Shown here piece after piece: positions 1 through 10,059 of a DNA stretch of 60,000 bases. The stretch's first letter is position 1. Every line of letters starts with the position of its first letter. The DNA lies in the NCBI RefSeq assembly GCF_032854445.1, contig NC_088307.1, positions 22,148,017 to 22,208,016 on the forward strand, written 5' to 3'. The position numbers and the translations under genes are program-made. The notes under the pieces were generated by a model. That model made no database searches and was not told the DNA's origin. It saw only the letters and a list, made by a program, of their open reading frames with translations. The stretch is from Liolophura sinensis (Eukaryota; Mollusca; Polyplacophora; Chitonida; Chitonidae).

Positions 1-191
1 CTGTCGGATTGGATAGAATGAGGCTAAATTTCACATACTGCATCCACACCACTTCTTCAGCCAATATCCAGTATGTCTAGATAAGCCAGCATGCTAGTCT
101 GGTCAGACATTTTAAAAATACTGGCTGATTTAATGGTTAGCGAGAGTCATTTTGGTCTGAGAAATTGAGGACATATAGGCCTGTGTATAAA

Positions 192-427
192 TTTATTTAT
201 TTATTTGATTGGTGTTTTACGCCGTACTCAAGAATATTTCACTTATACGACGGCGGCCAGCATTATAGTGGGTGGAAACCGGGCACAGCCCGGGGGAAGT
301 CCACAAGCATCAGCAGGTTGCTGAAGGACCTTGAGCTGGACTTGAACTCACAGCGACCACATTGGTGAGAGACTCCTGGGTCATTACGCTGCGCTAGCGC
401 GCTAACCAACTGAGCCACGGAGGCCCC
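192..427 (-). mobile_element. SINE family A copy, near full length, with target-site duplication
   Basis: Read on the minus strand this is a tRNA-derived SINE: a tRNA-like head with GTGGCTCAGTTGG (A-box-like) and TGAGTTCAAGTCC (B-box-like), a body, the 3' motif TTGAGTACGGCGTAAAACACCAATCAAA and an AAAT-repeat tail. A 13-bp direct repeat, GCCTGTGTATAAA, flanks it at 179-191 and 428-440. About 30 bp of the body (the CACGTACGGCCGGAG part) is missing, so this is an internally deleted copy. Confidence 0.9.
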
Positions 428-440
428 GCCTGTGTATAAA

Positions 441-1006
441 GCCTCAAAACTTACTTTTGTGTTTTGATATTACAACAAAATACCACGTGACTCATGGTTT
501 GACGATGCATCTGAAACACCTCATTCATCGGTGAAACTACAGAGAACCTGGCATTTGTTTCCATTTTTATTCCAATAGTTTGCGTTTGGCCTACCACCAG
601 GGCTCCAATTATCGTCACTATGTTTACCTCGCAACTTCACTGTCGTTGCTGTCACCACTCGCCTCAGACATCTTCTGTGATCAAAATATCAATGGTAATA
701 GTCTATCTCTATGATGTGATTGTACATCCTCTGAAATACAGAAGTATGAGGATAACAGAAACCGAACACTCATTCCACTCATGTATCCTTGTTACTCATG
801 CCGTCGACATAAGTGGGAAATGACAGATACTCTCGTCTCGCATGCGAGCTACACTGAATTCCAAAACCCATGAAAAACACGCATTCTGTTCTTGTGGTTT
901 CTACCACAGTGATGTTTTAGTACTATGTGCAAACATTTCAGTGCGATGTGTACTGCAAGGAGTTTAATAGTTAATTATCAATTCAGTGCGTTTTGTGTTT
1001 GAGAGT
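441..1006. other. 5' flank of GTF3C5
   Basis: No gene or repeat was recognised here. It should hold the GTF3C5 promoter and 5' UTR, but I see no TATA box or clear CpG cluster, and the transcription start cannot be placed. Confidence 0.5.
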
Positions 1007-1078
1007 ATGGCAGAAACGTGCGATGAGAAATGGAGGGAAACAAAGATTTTCAACGAAAAGAGGCGGGCGACTTGTTGA
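1007..1078 (+). promoter_or_regulatory. upstream ORF overlapping the GTF3C5 start
   Basis: An ATG at 1007 opens a 23-codon frame (MAETCDEKW...) that stops at 1076-1078, 46 bp past the GTF3C5 ATG at 1030 and in a different frame. If the mRNA begins upstream of 1007, ribosomes meet this start first. It could lower GTF3C5 translation. It might also be outside the transcript. Confidence 0.5.
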
Positions 1079-1188
1079 AAGTATCCTTCACTCCAGAGCG
1101 AAAATTTGTCTGCGTTTCCTATCCTGGAATCGTACAAAATGAGGACAAGGCGTTTGCCACTCTGGGTGGGATCAAAGCCATTCAGAAG
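1030..1188 (+). CDS. GTF3C5: GTF3C5 exon 1
   Basis: Codes residues 1-53 (MEGNKDFQRK... to GGIKAIQK), including ERKFVCVSYPGIV, the start of the conserved Tau95 N-terminal region. The donor is AAG|gtagta and the exon ends in phase 0. Confidence 0.93.
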
Positions 1189-4100
1189 GTAGTACATTTG
1201 ACTGCTGTACTGCTGGTGCAAGTACTGAAAATTGATTTGAAAATGAAATGTCGAAAGCTTCTCTTATTTTAACGTTATATCTTGAATTCACAGCACTGTT
1301 GGGTTACTGGTTACCAAAATGTGCATGTAGCCTAGTCAATGTATTGGAGTAGTATTGTGCACGTGTGTAATGTTTCCCATACACCATAAACCCCATCCGA
1401 CGTAGCGCTGTAGGGCTGTGATTACGTATACTATCACAGCCCAGTCTTGTTCCATAAGCTTACCTTGTTCCTCTGTTCTTCCCTTGTTGGCTTTAACATA
1501 CTACTGCTGGGCATCAAATAATGTGTTTGTCCGTAGTCTTAGTGGTCTCGGTTATCAATTCCTGGTAGGTGTTCCCATGTACCACCACTAATAAATCCAC
1601 ACAAGCATGAAACTAGTTGAAACTGGATAAATTCTTACTCCAACCGCCATATTTGAATGCATCCAATCTAACAGTTTCCTACATATTGGTGAGTGCCACC
1701 ACTCAGAATTTCCAAGAACGTGGAACCTGTTTAAGTCCTATTGAGAAACATTAAACGACAATCAAGTGAAGAAGTAATAGGTTGGTTATTTTTGATGCAT
1801 TTTGATTTTTAGACGGTGCAAAATCCAATCAAGAAGTTGGAGCTAAAAATGAGACCCGAAGACATTTACTGTAAACCAGTATTTGGGACGCGCACAGAAA
1901 CAACCAGCCTGTTGCTACGAGTGAAGCGTCGAAGACGGAAGGGGACGGCTCCAGGAGAGGCCTCGGTGTCGGATGCGACAGAGACTAAGAATGATACCCA
2001 GGAAGAGTGGAAAGCTGATATTCTGGGAATGGTGGGATGCACCTTCAGATTCCAGTGTGAGTTGCGATTACGAGATAGAGGATCAGATGAAGCGTAAAAG
2101 TTACTTGCACATGCATTAAATAGGTTAAACTTTCTGGCTGCCCTAGGGTTTTCATTTAGAATTTGAGAAGGTGGTCAGAGTTCAAAAGAAGGCAGCTGAA
2201 TTGAAAGTAATTATGTCACAATTACTATTGATTTAAATAGTAAGAATATTCAAAGTAGACGGCAACAGGGACGGCAGTAAACAGCTGTCTGCAGCCTGCT
2301 ACTTGCCCTTTTTGAACACCCAGATTCCCCCACTAACTGTCAGTGCTCATGTGGCCATTTGCAGGTTTACATTAGTTGAAGACCAGTTGTCTTCCACCAA
2401 TATGGTGTGGATGTCTAAATGTGACATTTATGACCTTTGGGAAAGTTTGTCAGTAACTTGCCAAAGGTTGGTGGTTTGTACTTTTTGGCTCCACTCACAA
2501 AATTAACTGCTTTTGTGTAGATGAAAACACTGTAGCTCTGTGTCCTGATTCTTTCCAGCATTGTGTGACTTCCAATACCTGCCTATGGAGAGGTTGGATG
2601 ACGGCTCGTACAGAGACATACACAAGGACTTGGCGCTGAGGAAGTTCACTTCCTTGAAGCAATGGCTGAAGAGAGATGACATCCCGATGTTCTTACAACC
2701 CGTTATGTTCTCTCGGTCTGACGTCCCATCGGAATACGTCTACAGACCCGCTCCTAAACCCAGGAGGGCCGTGGAGCGAGATCCGAACCAACCCACAAAT
2801 CTAATAGGAACAGGTAATTTTGTCCCGCTGAGTTTATTCTTTTGTTTTTGCCCTAAAAATGCAACTAAAGAGGAGGAATTTGTGTAGTATAAAATATTGA
2901 AATGCATCTCGTGCTGAAATGCATCGTACTTGAAAAACGATGGTGATGTTCTCTGTGAACTCTTGTTTCTTCATCCTTGACGTCAATTGCTGTTATTCAA
3001 GAAAATTATTCTTGACTATAGCATTGAACGCCAATCAATAAGTCACTCGGTGTTTTCTGTTACCGGCGAAAGCTTACAAATGTGATGTTTTATTGAGGTC
3101 TAAGCGAGTAAAAAATACACGTTTGAAGCAGGAGGAAAATGCCCTCTTGTACATTGTAGAAAACAATCAGAAGATACCTGTTTAGTTTTGACAATTTGCA
3201 AAACAGAAGTGAAATCATAGTTTATGTTAATTACTGAATAGACTTAAATGGGTCATCATGTTTTGGGTTTGTTTTTTTTTCCACAGCACGCAAGAAAAGA
3301 ACAGTATTCACACTGTTTGCAAAGTTTGATGATAAAGAAATTCCATCTACCCCACTTGAGGGTGCCACTCAGACACTAAGGTCAATGGTGAGGGTCGCAG
3401 GGAAAGAAGAGGAAGTCAGAAAGGTAAAACACTGCCTTTGTTTGATATCTGATAGATACTTTAAAAGAAAATAAAACAAATAACATGGCTTGAGTTTGGA
3501 AGAGGTAAAAGATGTGGAAAAAAAATGCCGTACAAGAAAAGCAAGTTTTTCTCTTTTGCAGTTACTCGTAGCCAATATTGAGTTTAACTTGTGTTTGTAA
3601 CTCTGTTTTCTGCCTTTGTGGTGGAAAATCAAAGAAACCAGTCACAAATCATTTATTTATTGATTAATTTTATATTTTTTATACAGGGCATTGTATAATA
3701 CACAAGTGCACCATAATACTGGTCCCTATTGTATGAGGGAAATATTCCTGAATGTGGCGTAAATCTAAAATCGGCCACAGAGATCCCCAATAAAAAAAAA
3801 AAAAATATAATGTACAAATAAAATTGACTATTTTCTGTATTCACAGCTTTTTGAGGAGCGTCCAGTCTGGTCTAAGAATGCCATAATGTACCATACAAAG
3901 TGTACCAAAGACACTCTGAAGTGCATACTGCCCCTGATGGCGTATTACTTCATTACTGGACCCTGGAGGTCACTGTGGGTCAAGCTTGGATTTGACCCCA
4001 GGAAGGACCCCAAAGCCAAGATCTATCAGGTTCTGGACTTCAGAATACGGCAAAGTAAGTCGAGTGAGCAAGCTTGGAAATAATGTTGAAGTTCCTTGAT

Positions 4101-7100
4101 CGAGTCACACCTAAGACTTTAAAAGAGGAAGTTGTAACTTCCTCGCTTGGCGTTCAGCATGAAGGGGATAGTGCAACGACTGGGTGACCCGTATCAGTAT
4201 AATGGCTCGGGTGGGGGCGGCTTACTTGCCTTGGGTAAGTCGTCTCAGTGAAGCAGCACTAAATAAAAGAGCGGTGGAAATCCGTTCTGCAACAAGGAGG
4301 CACATTACACGTACATGCACCTTAAGGATTCCTTCGTCGTCATATGACTGAAAAATTGTTAAGCACGACGTTAAACCCCAAGCACTCACTCACTCACTCA
4401 CTCTTTGTATGTTTAAGTAATAGGATCCATGAATAAAAAACAGTTGTAGGAAATAATTGTATTATTTATTTGTGTTGTTAAAAAAACTTTAATATGACAG
4501 GAATGTTACACAAACTCCATTTTGTAAAAAGATTAAATATGATCTCATTTTAGGAGGTGCCGTTGACAAACTTAACATCGTAGGGAAGAGGAGTATATTT
4601 CAATACAACCTGCCAAACAGACATCGCAAACAGCAGAGACATGTGGCTAAAATCCACGTATCAGAACTGGAAAAGGCTCCAGATGAACCTAAAAAACCCT
4701 ACCGACAGAAACATATTGAGGTGAGCCAAGGTTTGATCTGGCTGAACAGTTTGGGCATCGCTTTTGAATCGCAAAGCTGCAATTTTCACCATTTTTGTAC
4801 ATGCTAATATAGTGTACATGTACTGTAATGCAAAAGTATGAAATCCTAGAATTTGGCATCTCATACTTCTGAATTCATACCCTTTTAATGTGTTGTCTGC
4901 TCAGGCCATAAATTGTTTAGTTCAAGCTGTTTATCCTCATCACTAAGTTGATCACGTTTCTGTGTTCCGCTTGGACCATCTCGTTTTTCCGTGTCACGAA
5001 GTAGATCATGTTTCTGTGTTCTGTTTAGAACATATCATTTTTCCATGTCACTAAGTTGATCATGTTTCTGTGTTCTGTTTAGAACATCTCGTTTTTCTGT
5101 GTCAATAAGTTGATCATATATCTGTATTGCTGTTTTATAGGATATCTCCTTCATCTACAAGCCAGATGTCTTGCCACCATACCGGTGCATGTTCTACCAA
5201 ATGTGTGACATCCAGGAAGAACAGTGTCAGCAATTGATACATCTGAATGATGGAATGGTAAGGAGCGGCTGCTGTAGTTGTCTCCCTTTAATAGATTGGG
5301 GCACTGTTCAAGAGTGCTCTCCCATCCATTATCTTAACTGGTTAAAACTTACGCAGTTTAATTCTGCGTAATGTCAGAAATTGTTGACAGTGCTCCATGT
5401 TAAAGAGGGTAGCAAGGTTTGGGCTTCCTTTGTACAGGCGTAGAGGGGTGTCATACCGTAATTACAGAAATTCTTGTCCTCATTTTTTTTTTCTTATTAT
5501 CATCCACGTTTAGGTAAATGGCGAAGTATTTTATGCATTGACCTCCGTTTTGCACTCGTTTGTTTCCTACAGACAATCTCACATAAACAAATCTAAGCTA
5601 ATATTTACGGTTTCCAGGTGTTAGCGTACATTGATGCATGAGTGAACAAATGTTAACCTCTGAACTGGTTCAGTAGGTTGTGCCTGAAATTTTGTGGACA
5701 ACACTTTCCACCAATATATTTATTTATTTATATAATTTTTTTTGTTACGGTGGCAAAAAACCTGGCGGTGGGGGGGGGGGTGCGTGTGGTGGTACCCATG
5801 ACCATTCACAGGTTGCTAACTGACTTTCACCAATATGTTAGGAAGTTTGTACAGACACTTTTTCACCCATGAAGATGATCACTATCATGTATGTGAAATA
5901 CTTTTGAGTACAGAATTAAATACCAGTTGCTGTATTTCACTTAAGGTTTAGTATGTAAAACTGCACTTTCAGAAGCACATAAAGGCCTTCAAAAGTTTTT
6001 TCTTATAAGGAAGTCACATAAAAAAAGTTAAATGAATCCATTATAATGTGTCATTTGAAAAATGTTTAACAGTCATCAATTTTTAAGAGACTACAAGAAG
6101 CACGATAATAAAACAATAAAATTATAAATTCCTTCCAGGAGTCTGAATGCACTGAGAAGGATGGCTGGTGCATCAAGGGAATTGGTGAGAAATGCCGAGC
6201 CATCATGTACAAACATCTAAAGAAACTAGCCCACAGAGAGGAATTCCCTAGCCTGCACGGTCCTGCAGGTAAACTCACAAAACACTTTGTTGGCAGGAAT
6301 TCCCTAGCCTGCACGGTCCTGCGGGTAAACTCACGAAACACTTTCTTGGCAGGAATTCCCTAGCCTGCATGGTCCTGCAGGTTAACTCACGAAACACATT
6401 GTTGGCAGGAATTCCCTAGCCTGCACGGTCCTGCAGGTAAACTCACAAAACACTTTGTTGACAGGAATTCCCTAGCCTGCACGGTCCTGCAGGTAAACTC
6501 ACAAAACACTTTGTTGGCAGGAATTCCCTAGCCTGCACGATCCTGGAGGCAAATTCACAAAACACTTTGTTGGCAGGAATTCCCTAGCGTGCACAGTTCT
6601 GGAGGTAAACTCACTAAAAAACTTTGTTGGCAGGAATTCCCTAGCCTGCACGGTCATTGAGGTAAACTCACAAAACGCTTTGTTGGCAGACGCACTATTG
6701 TGCTGTTCTTCATGTAAACGTCTAAAAGAAGGGGAATCTTAAAGAAGCAAGACCTATACGTCTTTTCTCTTTCTTATCAAGCATTGAAATAAGCAGCAGA
6801 ACAAGGATAATGCCCTGCACCAAATATTGGGTTGATAAGGGCTGACTATTTGGTACAGGATACAACTGCCATGAAAATAACATTGCAAATTTTGTGATAA
6901 GGTGAATCCCTGGGAGATTTGCCATCATGTGCAGCACCAAACTGACAAATATTTCCAGGCTGTTCATCTGTTTTTTGTATTGCTGTATTTCCCGGAACGC
7001 ACAATATGTTGGTTGAATACCAGTGTTGGACTGGTAATCTCACCAATCTAACCGTCAACACTCCATGTACATGTATTTCTGTTTATGTGGTCTAACGTGA

Positions 7101-8032
7101 AGTTTGCTGTAGATGAATTGCCTTCCACCAATACACACTTATGCAGGTAAAAACCTTGCCAGTGGTTTACTCCTGGCAGTCCAGTTTACTCCTGGCACTC
7201 TAGTTTATTCTAGGGACTTCATTTTACTTCTGGCACACCAGTTTATTCCAGGCACTTCATGTTACTCGTGGCACTCCGGTTTACTCCTTGTACACTAGTT
7301 TACTCCTGGCACTCCAGTTTACTCCAGGGGCTGTAGTTTACTCCTGGCGCTCTAGTGTACTCCTGGCACTCCAGTTTACACCTGGCAATCCAGCTAACTC
7401 CGGGCACTTCATTTTACTCCTGGCACTCCAGTTTACTCAAGGCTCATCATTTTACTCTGTGCATGGAATTGACCAGATTTGTATATAATTAAAATATTTT
7501 TTAGTACAGCTGTGAATATCAATCAGTCAATATCTGTGTCAAGGCAGAAGTATTTTTGTCATCAATATTGAAATATTGAAAGCAAAATGGAGGTCATAAA
7601 CCTAAAATGGCCATTCACTAATGCCATCACTCAGTTCAAGTCCAGCTCATGTTGGATTTCTCTCTGGTCATATGTGGGAAGGTGTTTCAGCAACCTGCAG
7701 ATAGTCGTTTCCTCCGTACTCTGCCATGTTTCCTCTCATCATGGTGTAAAATACAAATCAAATAAATAAATAAAGTAAATGTCTCACTTTGTTTAATATA
7801 TTTATGTTCTTTTTCTGGGTACAATATGTCATCTCTTTCATCGTGTCTACAAATCATTGGATGCTTAACATCAAATCATGTTATCAACTTACTATTGATG
7901 GCGGTTGCAGGTACCAGTGCCAAAGCATCAGGAGACAGTGATGAAGATTCTGACAATGAGCCAATGGGTGAAGACCTTCCATCAGATGATGACATGACTG
8001 AGATGGAAACAGAGATGTTAGATGCTGTTTGA
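1030..8032 (+). CDS. GTF3C5: General transcription factor 3C subunit 5 (TFIIIC subunit, tau95/Tfc1 family), complete nine-exon CDS
   Basis: The CDS joins 1030-1188, 1813-2056, 2559-2813, 3287-3423, 3847-4054, 4554-4720, 5141-5257, 6139-6268 and 7911-8032: 1539 nt, 512 residues (the human protein is about 519). All introns are GT-AG and every junction keeps frame. In the family this subunit sits in TFIIIC, which binds the A and B boxes of tRNA-type genes in the nucleus and recruits TFIIIB for RNA polymerase III. The N-terminal region dimerises with the tau55/GTF3C6 subunit; the C-terminal half carries a helix-turn-helix region. Visible marks: VCVSYPG near residue 27, the basic run VKRRRRK (about 90-96), DFQYLP (about 138), GPWRSLW (303-309) followed by DPRKDPKAKIYQVLDFRIR, LPPYRCMFYQ (401-410), and an acidic Asp/Glu/Ser tail ending METEMLDAV. 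ATG 1030 is the only start in frame with the conserved N-terminus. Identification rests on recalled similarity to animal GTF3C5. Confidence 0.95.
1189..1812 (+). other. GTF3C5 intron 1
   Basis: A 624-bp phase-0 intron from gtagta to gatttttag. No repeat was recognised in it. Confidence 0.9.
1813..2056 (+). CDS. GTF3C5: GTF3C5 exon 2
   Basis: Codes residues 54-135: TVQNPIKKLELKMRPEDIYCKPV, then SLLLRVKRRRRKG and a polar Glu/Thr-rich linker. The donor is CAGT|gtgagt, leaving one base of a serine codon completed by exon 3. An in-frame GTG at 1816 could be mistaken for a start but is internal. Confidence 0.94.
2375..2490 (+). repeat. diverged interspersed repeat in intron 2
   Basis: The stretch around tatggtgtggat...agtttgtcagtaacttgccaaaggt...ggt matches 33617-33690 (tatggtgtggat...agttcgtcagtaattcgccaaaggtctgtag). 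Both look like old relatives of the SINE A body ('...GGTCTTCCAGCAACCTGCGGATGGTCG...'). No target-site duplication is visible. Confidence 0.4.
2559..2813 (+). CDS. GTF3C5: GTF3C5 exon 3
   Basis: Codes roughly residues 135-220: SLCDFQYLPMERLDDGSY..., then SLKQWLKRDDIPMFLQPVMF and YVYRPAPKPRRAVE... to NLIGTG. The acceptor is ctttccag|CATTG and the donor ACAG|gtaatt, with one base of an alanine codon carried over. Reading on past 2813 would add a non-conserved tail to a stop at 2885. Confidence 0.94.
2814..3286 (+). other. GTF3C5 intron 3
   Basis: A 473-bp intron from gtaatt to tccacag. It has a short perfect inverted repeat TCAAGAA...TTCTTGA at about 2997-3016 and a poly-T tract before the acceptor. 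No transposon was recognised. Confidence 0.85.
3287..3423 (+). CDS. GTF3C5: GTF3C5 exon 4
   Basis: Codes residues 220-265 (ARKKRTVFTLFAKFDDKEIP... to EEEVRK), the linker between the N-terminal and C-terminal regions. Acceptor ttccacag, donor AAG|gtaaaa, phase 0. Confidence 0.93.
3711..3776 (+). repeat. SINE family A 3' fragment in intron 4
   Basis: 'accataatactgg...gtatgagggaaatattcctgaatgtggcgtaaa' matches the 3' 65 bp of family A on the plus strand, diverged and without the AAAT tail. It lies 70 bp before the exon 5 acceptor. Confidence 0.55.
3847..4054 (+). CDS. GTF3C5: GTF3C5 exon 5 (most conserved block)
   Basis: Codes residues 266-335: LFEERPVWSKNAI..., LPLMAYYFITGPWRSLW and GFDPRKDPKAKIYQVLDFRIRQ. 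This is the strongest family signature in the window. Acceptor attcacag, donor CAAA|gtaagt. Confidence 0.96.
4105..4403 (+). mobile_element. SINE family B copy in intron 5, 5'-truncated
   Basis: It shares 'agactttaaaa', 'cttgcttggcgctcagca', 'ggtgacccggtgtcagtataatg', 'cgtcatatgactgaaaaattg' and 'gacgttaaaccccaagca' with the fuller copy at 25303-25690. It ends in an ACTC-repeat tail. The tRNA-like head is missing. Confidence 0.8.
4554..4720 (+). CDS. GTF3C5: GTF3C5 exon 6
   Basis: Codes residues 335-390 (RGAVDKLNIVGKRSIFQYNLPN... to YRQKHIE), a basic, less conserved stretch that in relatives also separates the DFRIR block from the LPPYR block. Acceptor cattttag, donor GAG|gtgagc, phase 0. 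Confidence 0.92.
4935..5125 (+). repeat. about 54-bp tandem repeat in intron 6
   Basis: About 3.5 units keyed by 'gttgatcatgtttctgtgttc' at 4950, 5003, 5058 and 5112. It ends 15 bp before the exon 7 acceptor, so the branch-point region of this intron lies inside the repeat. Confidence 0.75.
5141..5257 (+). CDS. GTF3C5: GTF3C5 exon 7
   Basis: Codes residues 391-429: DISFIYKPDVLPPYRCMFYQMCDI... to HLNDGM. The LPPYR-x-MFYQ-x-CD motif is conserved in the family. Acceptor ttttatag, donor ATG|gtaagg, phase 0. Confidence 0.95.
5697..5840 (-). repeat. degenerate SINE family A in intron 7
   Basis: It begins with an ATTT-repeat (minus-strand tail) and later carries 'acccatgaccattcacaggttgctaactgactttcac', the diverged reverse complement of the SINE A body. 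The rest of this 881-bp intron shows nothing further. Confidence 0.5.
6139..6268 (+). CDS. GTF3C5: GTF3C5 exon 8
   Basis: Codes residues 430-473: ESECTEKDGWCIKGIGEKCR... to FPSLHGPAG. DGWC matches the family. Acceptor ccttccag; donor GCAG|gtaaac with one base carried over. The last 28 bases (6241-6268) and the first 28 of the intron form the first unit of the 56-bp array that follows. Confidence 0.92.
6241..6689 (+). repeat. 56-bp tandem array duplicating the exon 8/intron 8 junction
   Basis: There are eight head-to-tail units starting at 6241, 6297, 6353, 6409, 6465, 6521, 6577 (57 bp) and 6634. Each holds the 28-bp end of exon 8, a copy of its donor (gtaaac in most, gttaac in the third, ggcaaa in the sixth) and 'ttgttggcag' immediately before the next unit. 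Every later unit therefore looks like a 28-bp mini-exon with an AG before it and a GT after it. Units 4 and 5 match unit 1 at all or nearly all positions. Confidence 0.95.
7144..7460 (+). repeat. 19-bp minisatellite in intron 8
   Basis: Degenerate tandem units of 'agtttactcctggcactcc', about 16 copies with substitutions and small indels. It has no link to the 56-bp array upstream. Confidence 0.85.
7610..7784 (+). mobile_element. SINE family A copy in intron 8, diverged
   Basis: Plus-strand copy: 'agttcaagtccagctcatgttgg', 'gtgggaaggtgtttcagcaacctgcagat', 'tgtaaaatacaaatcaaataaataaataaa'. It lacks most of the tRNA-like head and part of the 3' body. It ends 126 bp before the exon 9 acceptor. 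Confidence 0.8.
7911..8032 (+). CDS. GTF3C5: GTF3C5 exon 9 (terminal coding exon)
   Basis: Codes residues 473-512, an acidic tail (SGDSDEDSDNEPMGEDLPSDDD) ending in METEMLDAV, then TGA at 8030-8032. A METEIL-type C-terminus is also present in vertebrate GTF3C5. Acceptor gcggttgcag. Confidence 0.94.
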
Positions 8033-8470
8033 TTGGTTGATCTAATTTATCTGTCAAGGAAACCTTGCTGGCGAGGGACCAATACTTGATGTTCATATAT
8101 GGACTACTGAATATTGTGTCCACTCATTGGTTGATGATAAAATATTATGGATGAACATGGAAAGATATAGAACTTGGTGGAATAGCAGGTTATGAGAATG
8201 GAGTAATTGCTAATTATATAATGGTCAGACTGATGGAAGTGGCCATGGACATCTTATTGAGTCGTAGAGCATGAAAAGCTCAGGTGCCAACTTTTCAACT
8301 GGAATGGATGTGCATTTGTGAAAGTGTGAGCACTGGACCGTCAGCATCATGGAAATAATATTTCTTGTGGAATAGTAAATATTTTGTTTCCATGGGATAA
8401 GTTATTTCTGTTGTTCAAGAAGAATGCATATTATGCAGAAATGGAATAAAACTCCTCTATCATGGGGTGG
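8033..8470 (+). other. GTF3C5: GTF3C5 3' UTR
   Basis: AT-rich, no long frame and no recognised repeat. The end is set only by the poly(A) signal near 8445, so the boundary is approximate. Confidence 0.6.
8445..8450 (+). terminator. canonical poly(A) signal AATAAA
   Basis: AATAAA about 415 bp after the GTF3C5 stop codon, in 'atggaataaaactcc'. A second 'AATAAA' lies at about 8472. No other AATAAA was noted between the stop and here. Confidence 0.7.
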
Positions 8471-8595
8471 AAAATAAAGTAGGAATTTCCTTCTGTTCAT
8501 TGAGTTTCATGAACTGCAGTCTTGTGCATTACGTGTACATTTGCAGTGTGTGAATTTTGCGCTTTGGAATATAAAACATTGTGTTATGGAGTACA

Positions 8596-9011
8596 TGAAT
8601 ATGGTCCCGTGTAATGTGTGAATATTGTCCCGTGGAAAATCTGATTATTGTCCCGTGGAATATCTGATTATTGTCCCGTGGAATATGTGAATATTGTCCT
8701 GTGGAATGTGTGAATATTGTCCTGCGGAATATCTGATTATTGTCCCGTGGAATATTTGAATATTGTCCTGTGGAATATCTGATTATTGTCCCGTGGAATA
8801 TGTGAATATTGTCCCGTGGAATATCTGATTATTGTCCTTTGGAATTCGTGAATATTGTCCCGTGGAATATGTGAATATTGTCCCGTGGAATATTTGAATA
8901 TTGTCCTGTGGAATATCTGATTATTGTCCCGTGGAATATGTGAATATTGTCCTGTGGAATATCTGATTATTGTCCTTTGGAATTTGTGAATATTGTCCTG
9001 TGGAATTTCTG
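8596..9011 (+). repeat. 23-bp minisatellite just downstream of GTF3C5
   Basis: About 18 units of the type 'attgtcccgtggaatatctgatt', alternating with '...atatgtgaat' and '...atatttgaat' variants. It starts about 130 bp past the poly(A) signals. Confidence 0.9.
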
Positions 9012-9350
9012 GTCCTTAGGAATGGTATCATATGTGAATTTGGAATACTTAATTAATCATGTTTTCTTGTGGAATATCAAAACGTTTTCACGTGGAATAC
9101 GTGGGTATGGAGGACTATTCAAGGAGTATTGGCCATCTCTGATTATGGAAGTGGTATGGGAGTACATCGTCACTACATGTGCGTGTGGTTAACTTTGCTT
9201 GTTGGATTCACTTCACCTCTCAGTGCTCAGGTCGTGAATCTGTGCAATGTTTTATTTAGTTGTCTAACCCTCAGCCTTTTTATAACATTAAATGCAAAAA
9301 AAAAAAAAAAAAAAAAAAACTCACAAAAATGTATCAGATGAAAGACCATT

Positions 9351-9499
9351 CGTGGGAAGGTCTTACAGCAACCTGCGGATGGTCGTGGGTTTTCCCCCCC
9401 GCCTCTGCCTGTTTTCCACCCACCATAATGCTGACTGCCCTTGTAATAAGTGAAATATTCTTGAGTACGGCGTAAAACACCAATCAAATAAATATGTAA
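9351..9499 (+). mobile_element. SINE family A, 5'-truncated, with 13-bp target-site duplication
   Basis: Starts within the body (cgtgggaaggtct...) and ends '...gtaaaacaccaatcaaataaatatgtaa'. ATGAAAGACCATT occurs at 9338-9350 and 9500-9512. A separate 24-bp A run lies just upstream at 9296-9319. Confidence 0.9.
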
Positions 9500-9512
9500 A
9501 TGAAAGACCATT

Positions 9513-10059
9513 AAACTCTGTCCAAGAAAGTTTTCCGACCAAGTGAAATGTTATTAATATTAAATTCTACAGCGATCTCTAGTGATCCAGAGGGTATCAG
9601 TTAAGTCATAGGCATATTTTTGTTTTGAAATAGTTTGACAAATGCATTCAAGAATATATTTATCCATGTTGTGTGTTACAATGTAAGCGATAGAACGTCA
9701 CTGGTCTCGATATCAGCAGAAAAGGCCAGGGTGAAAAACAAAGTGTTAAATGCATTGTTAGGTTGAAAAAAATAAATCAAACGATTTTTTATGGATAGTG
9801 TAAATCTTTTGTTATGTTTAATGGTCTTTTATTTCACATATACATGTACTACATGATTAGTAGTGTGTTTTTTTTTTGTTTAATTTTATTTTATTTTTTT
9901 TTTGGTCTTTCATTTGAAACTTTGAATGCATATTTGTGCTTTGTAATCGTCTTGGGGTTTATGAGTTGAGAATGACTGGTGTAAAAGACTCACAAAAAGT
10001 ACAAGTATATTAACCTTTAGTAGCCTTGATAATATTGATACTATAACCTCATAAACATG
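9513..10059. other. no recognised feature
   Basis: AT-rich, with poly-T runs near 9868-9902. No ORF or repeat was recognised. Confidence 0.5.

Noticed and set aside
165-368. Frames reading ...YLFDWCFTPYSRIFHLYDGG... or ...RRTQEYFTYTTAASIMVGGN... (here and near 9227, 16394, 19021, 20865, 46473, 49048, 58946)
   Set aside because: They are translations of the SINE family A 3' half in two phases, repeated wherever the SINE lies in that orientation. They are not genes.
6066-6341. 91-codon minus-strand frame opposite GTF3C5 exon 8
   Set aside because: It is a shadow of the real exon and of the 56-bp array, with no splice or start context.
6241-6689. CRISPR-like array
   Set aside because: Units abut without variable spacers, the genome is eukaryotic and the unit is an exon-intron junction.
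9296-9319. Processed pseudogene suggested by a 24-bp A run
   Set aside because: The sequence before it shows no spliced coding similarity, and the run is not followed by a matching target-site duplication.
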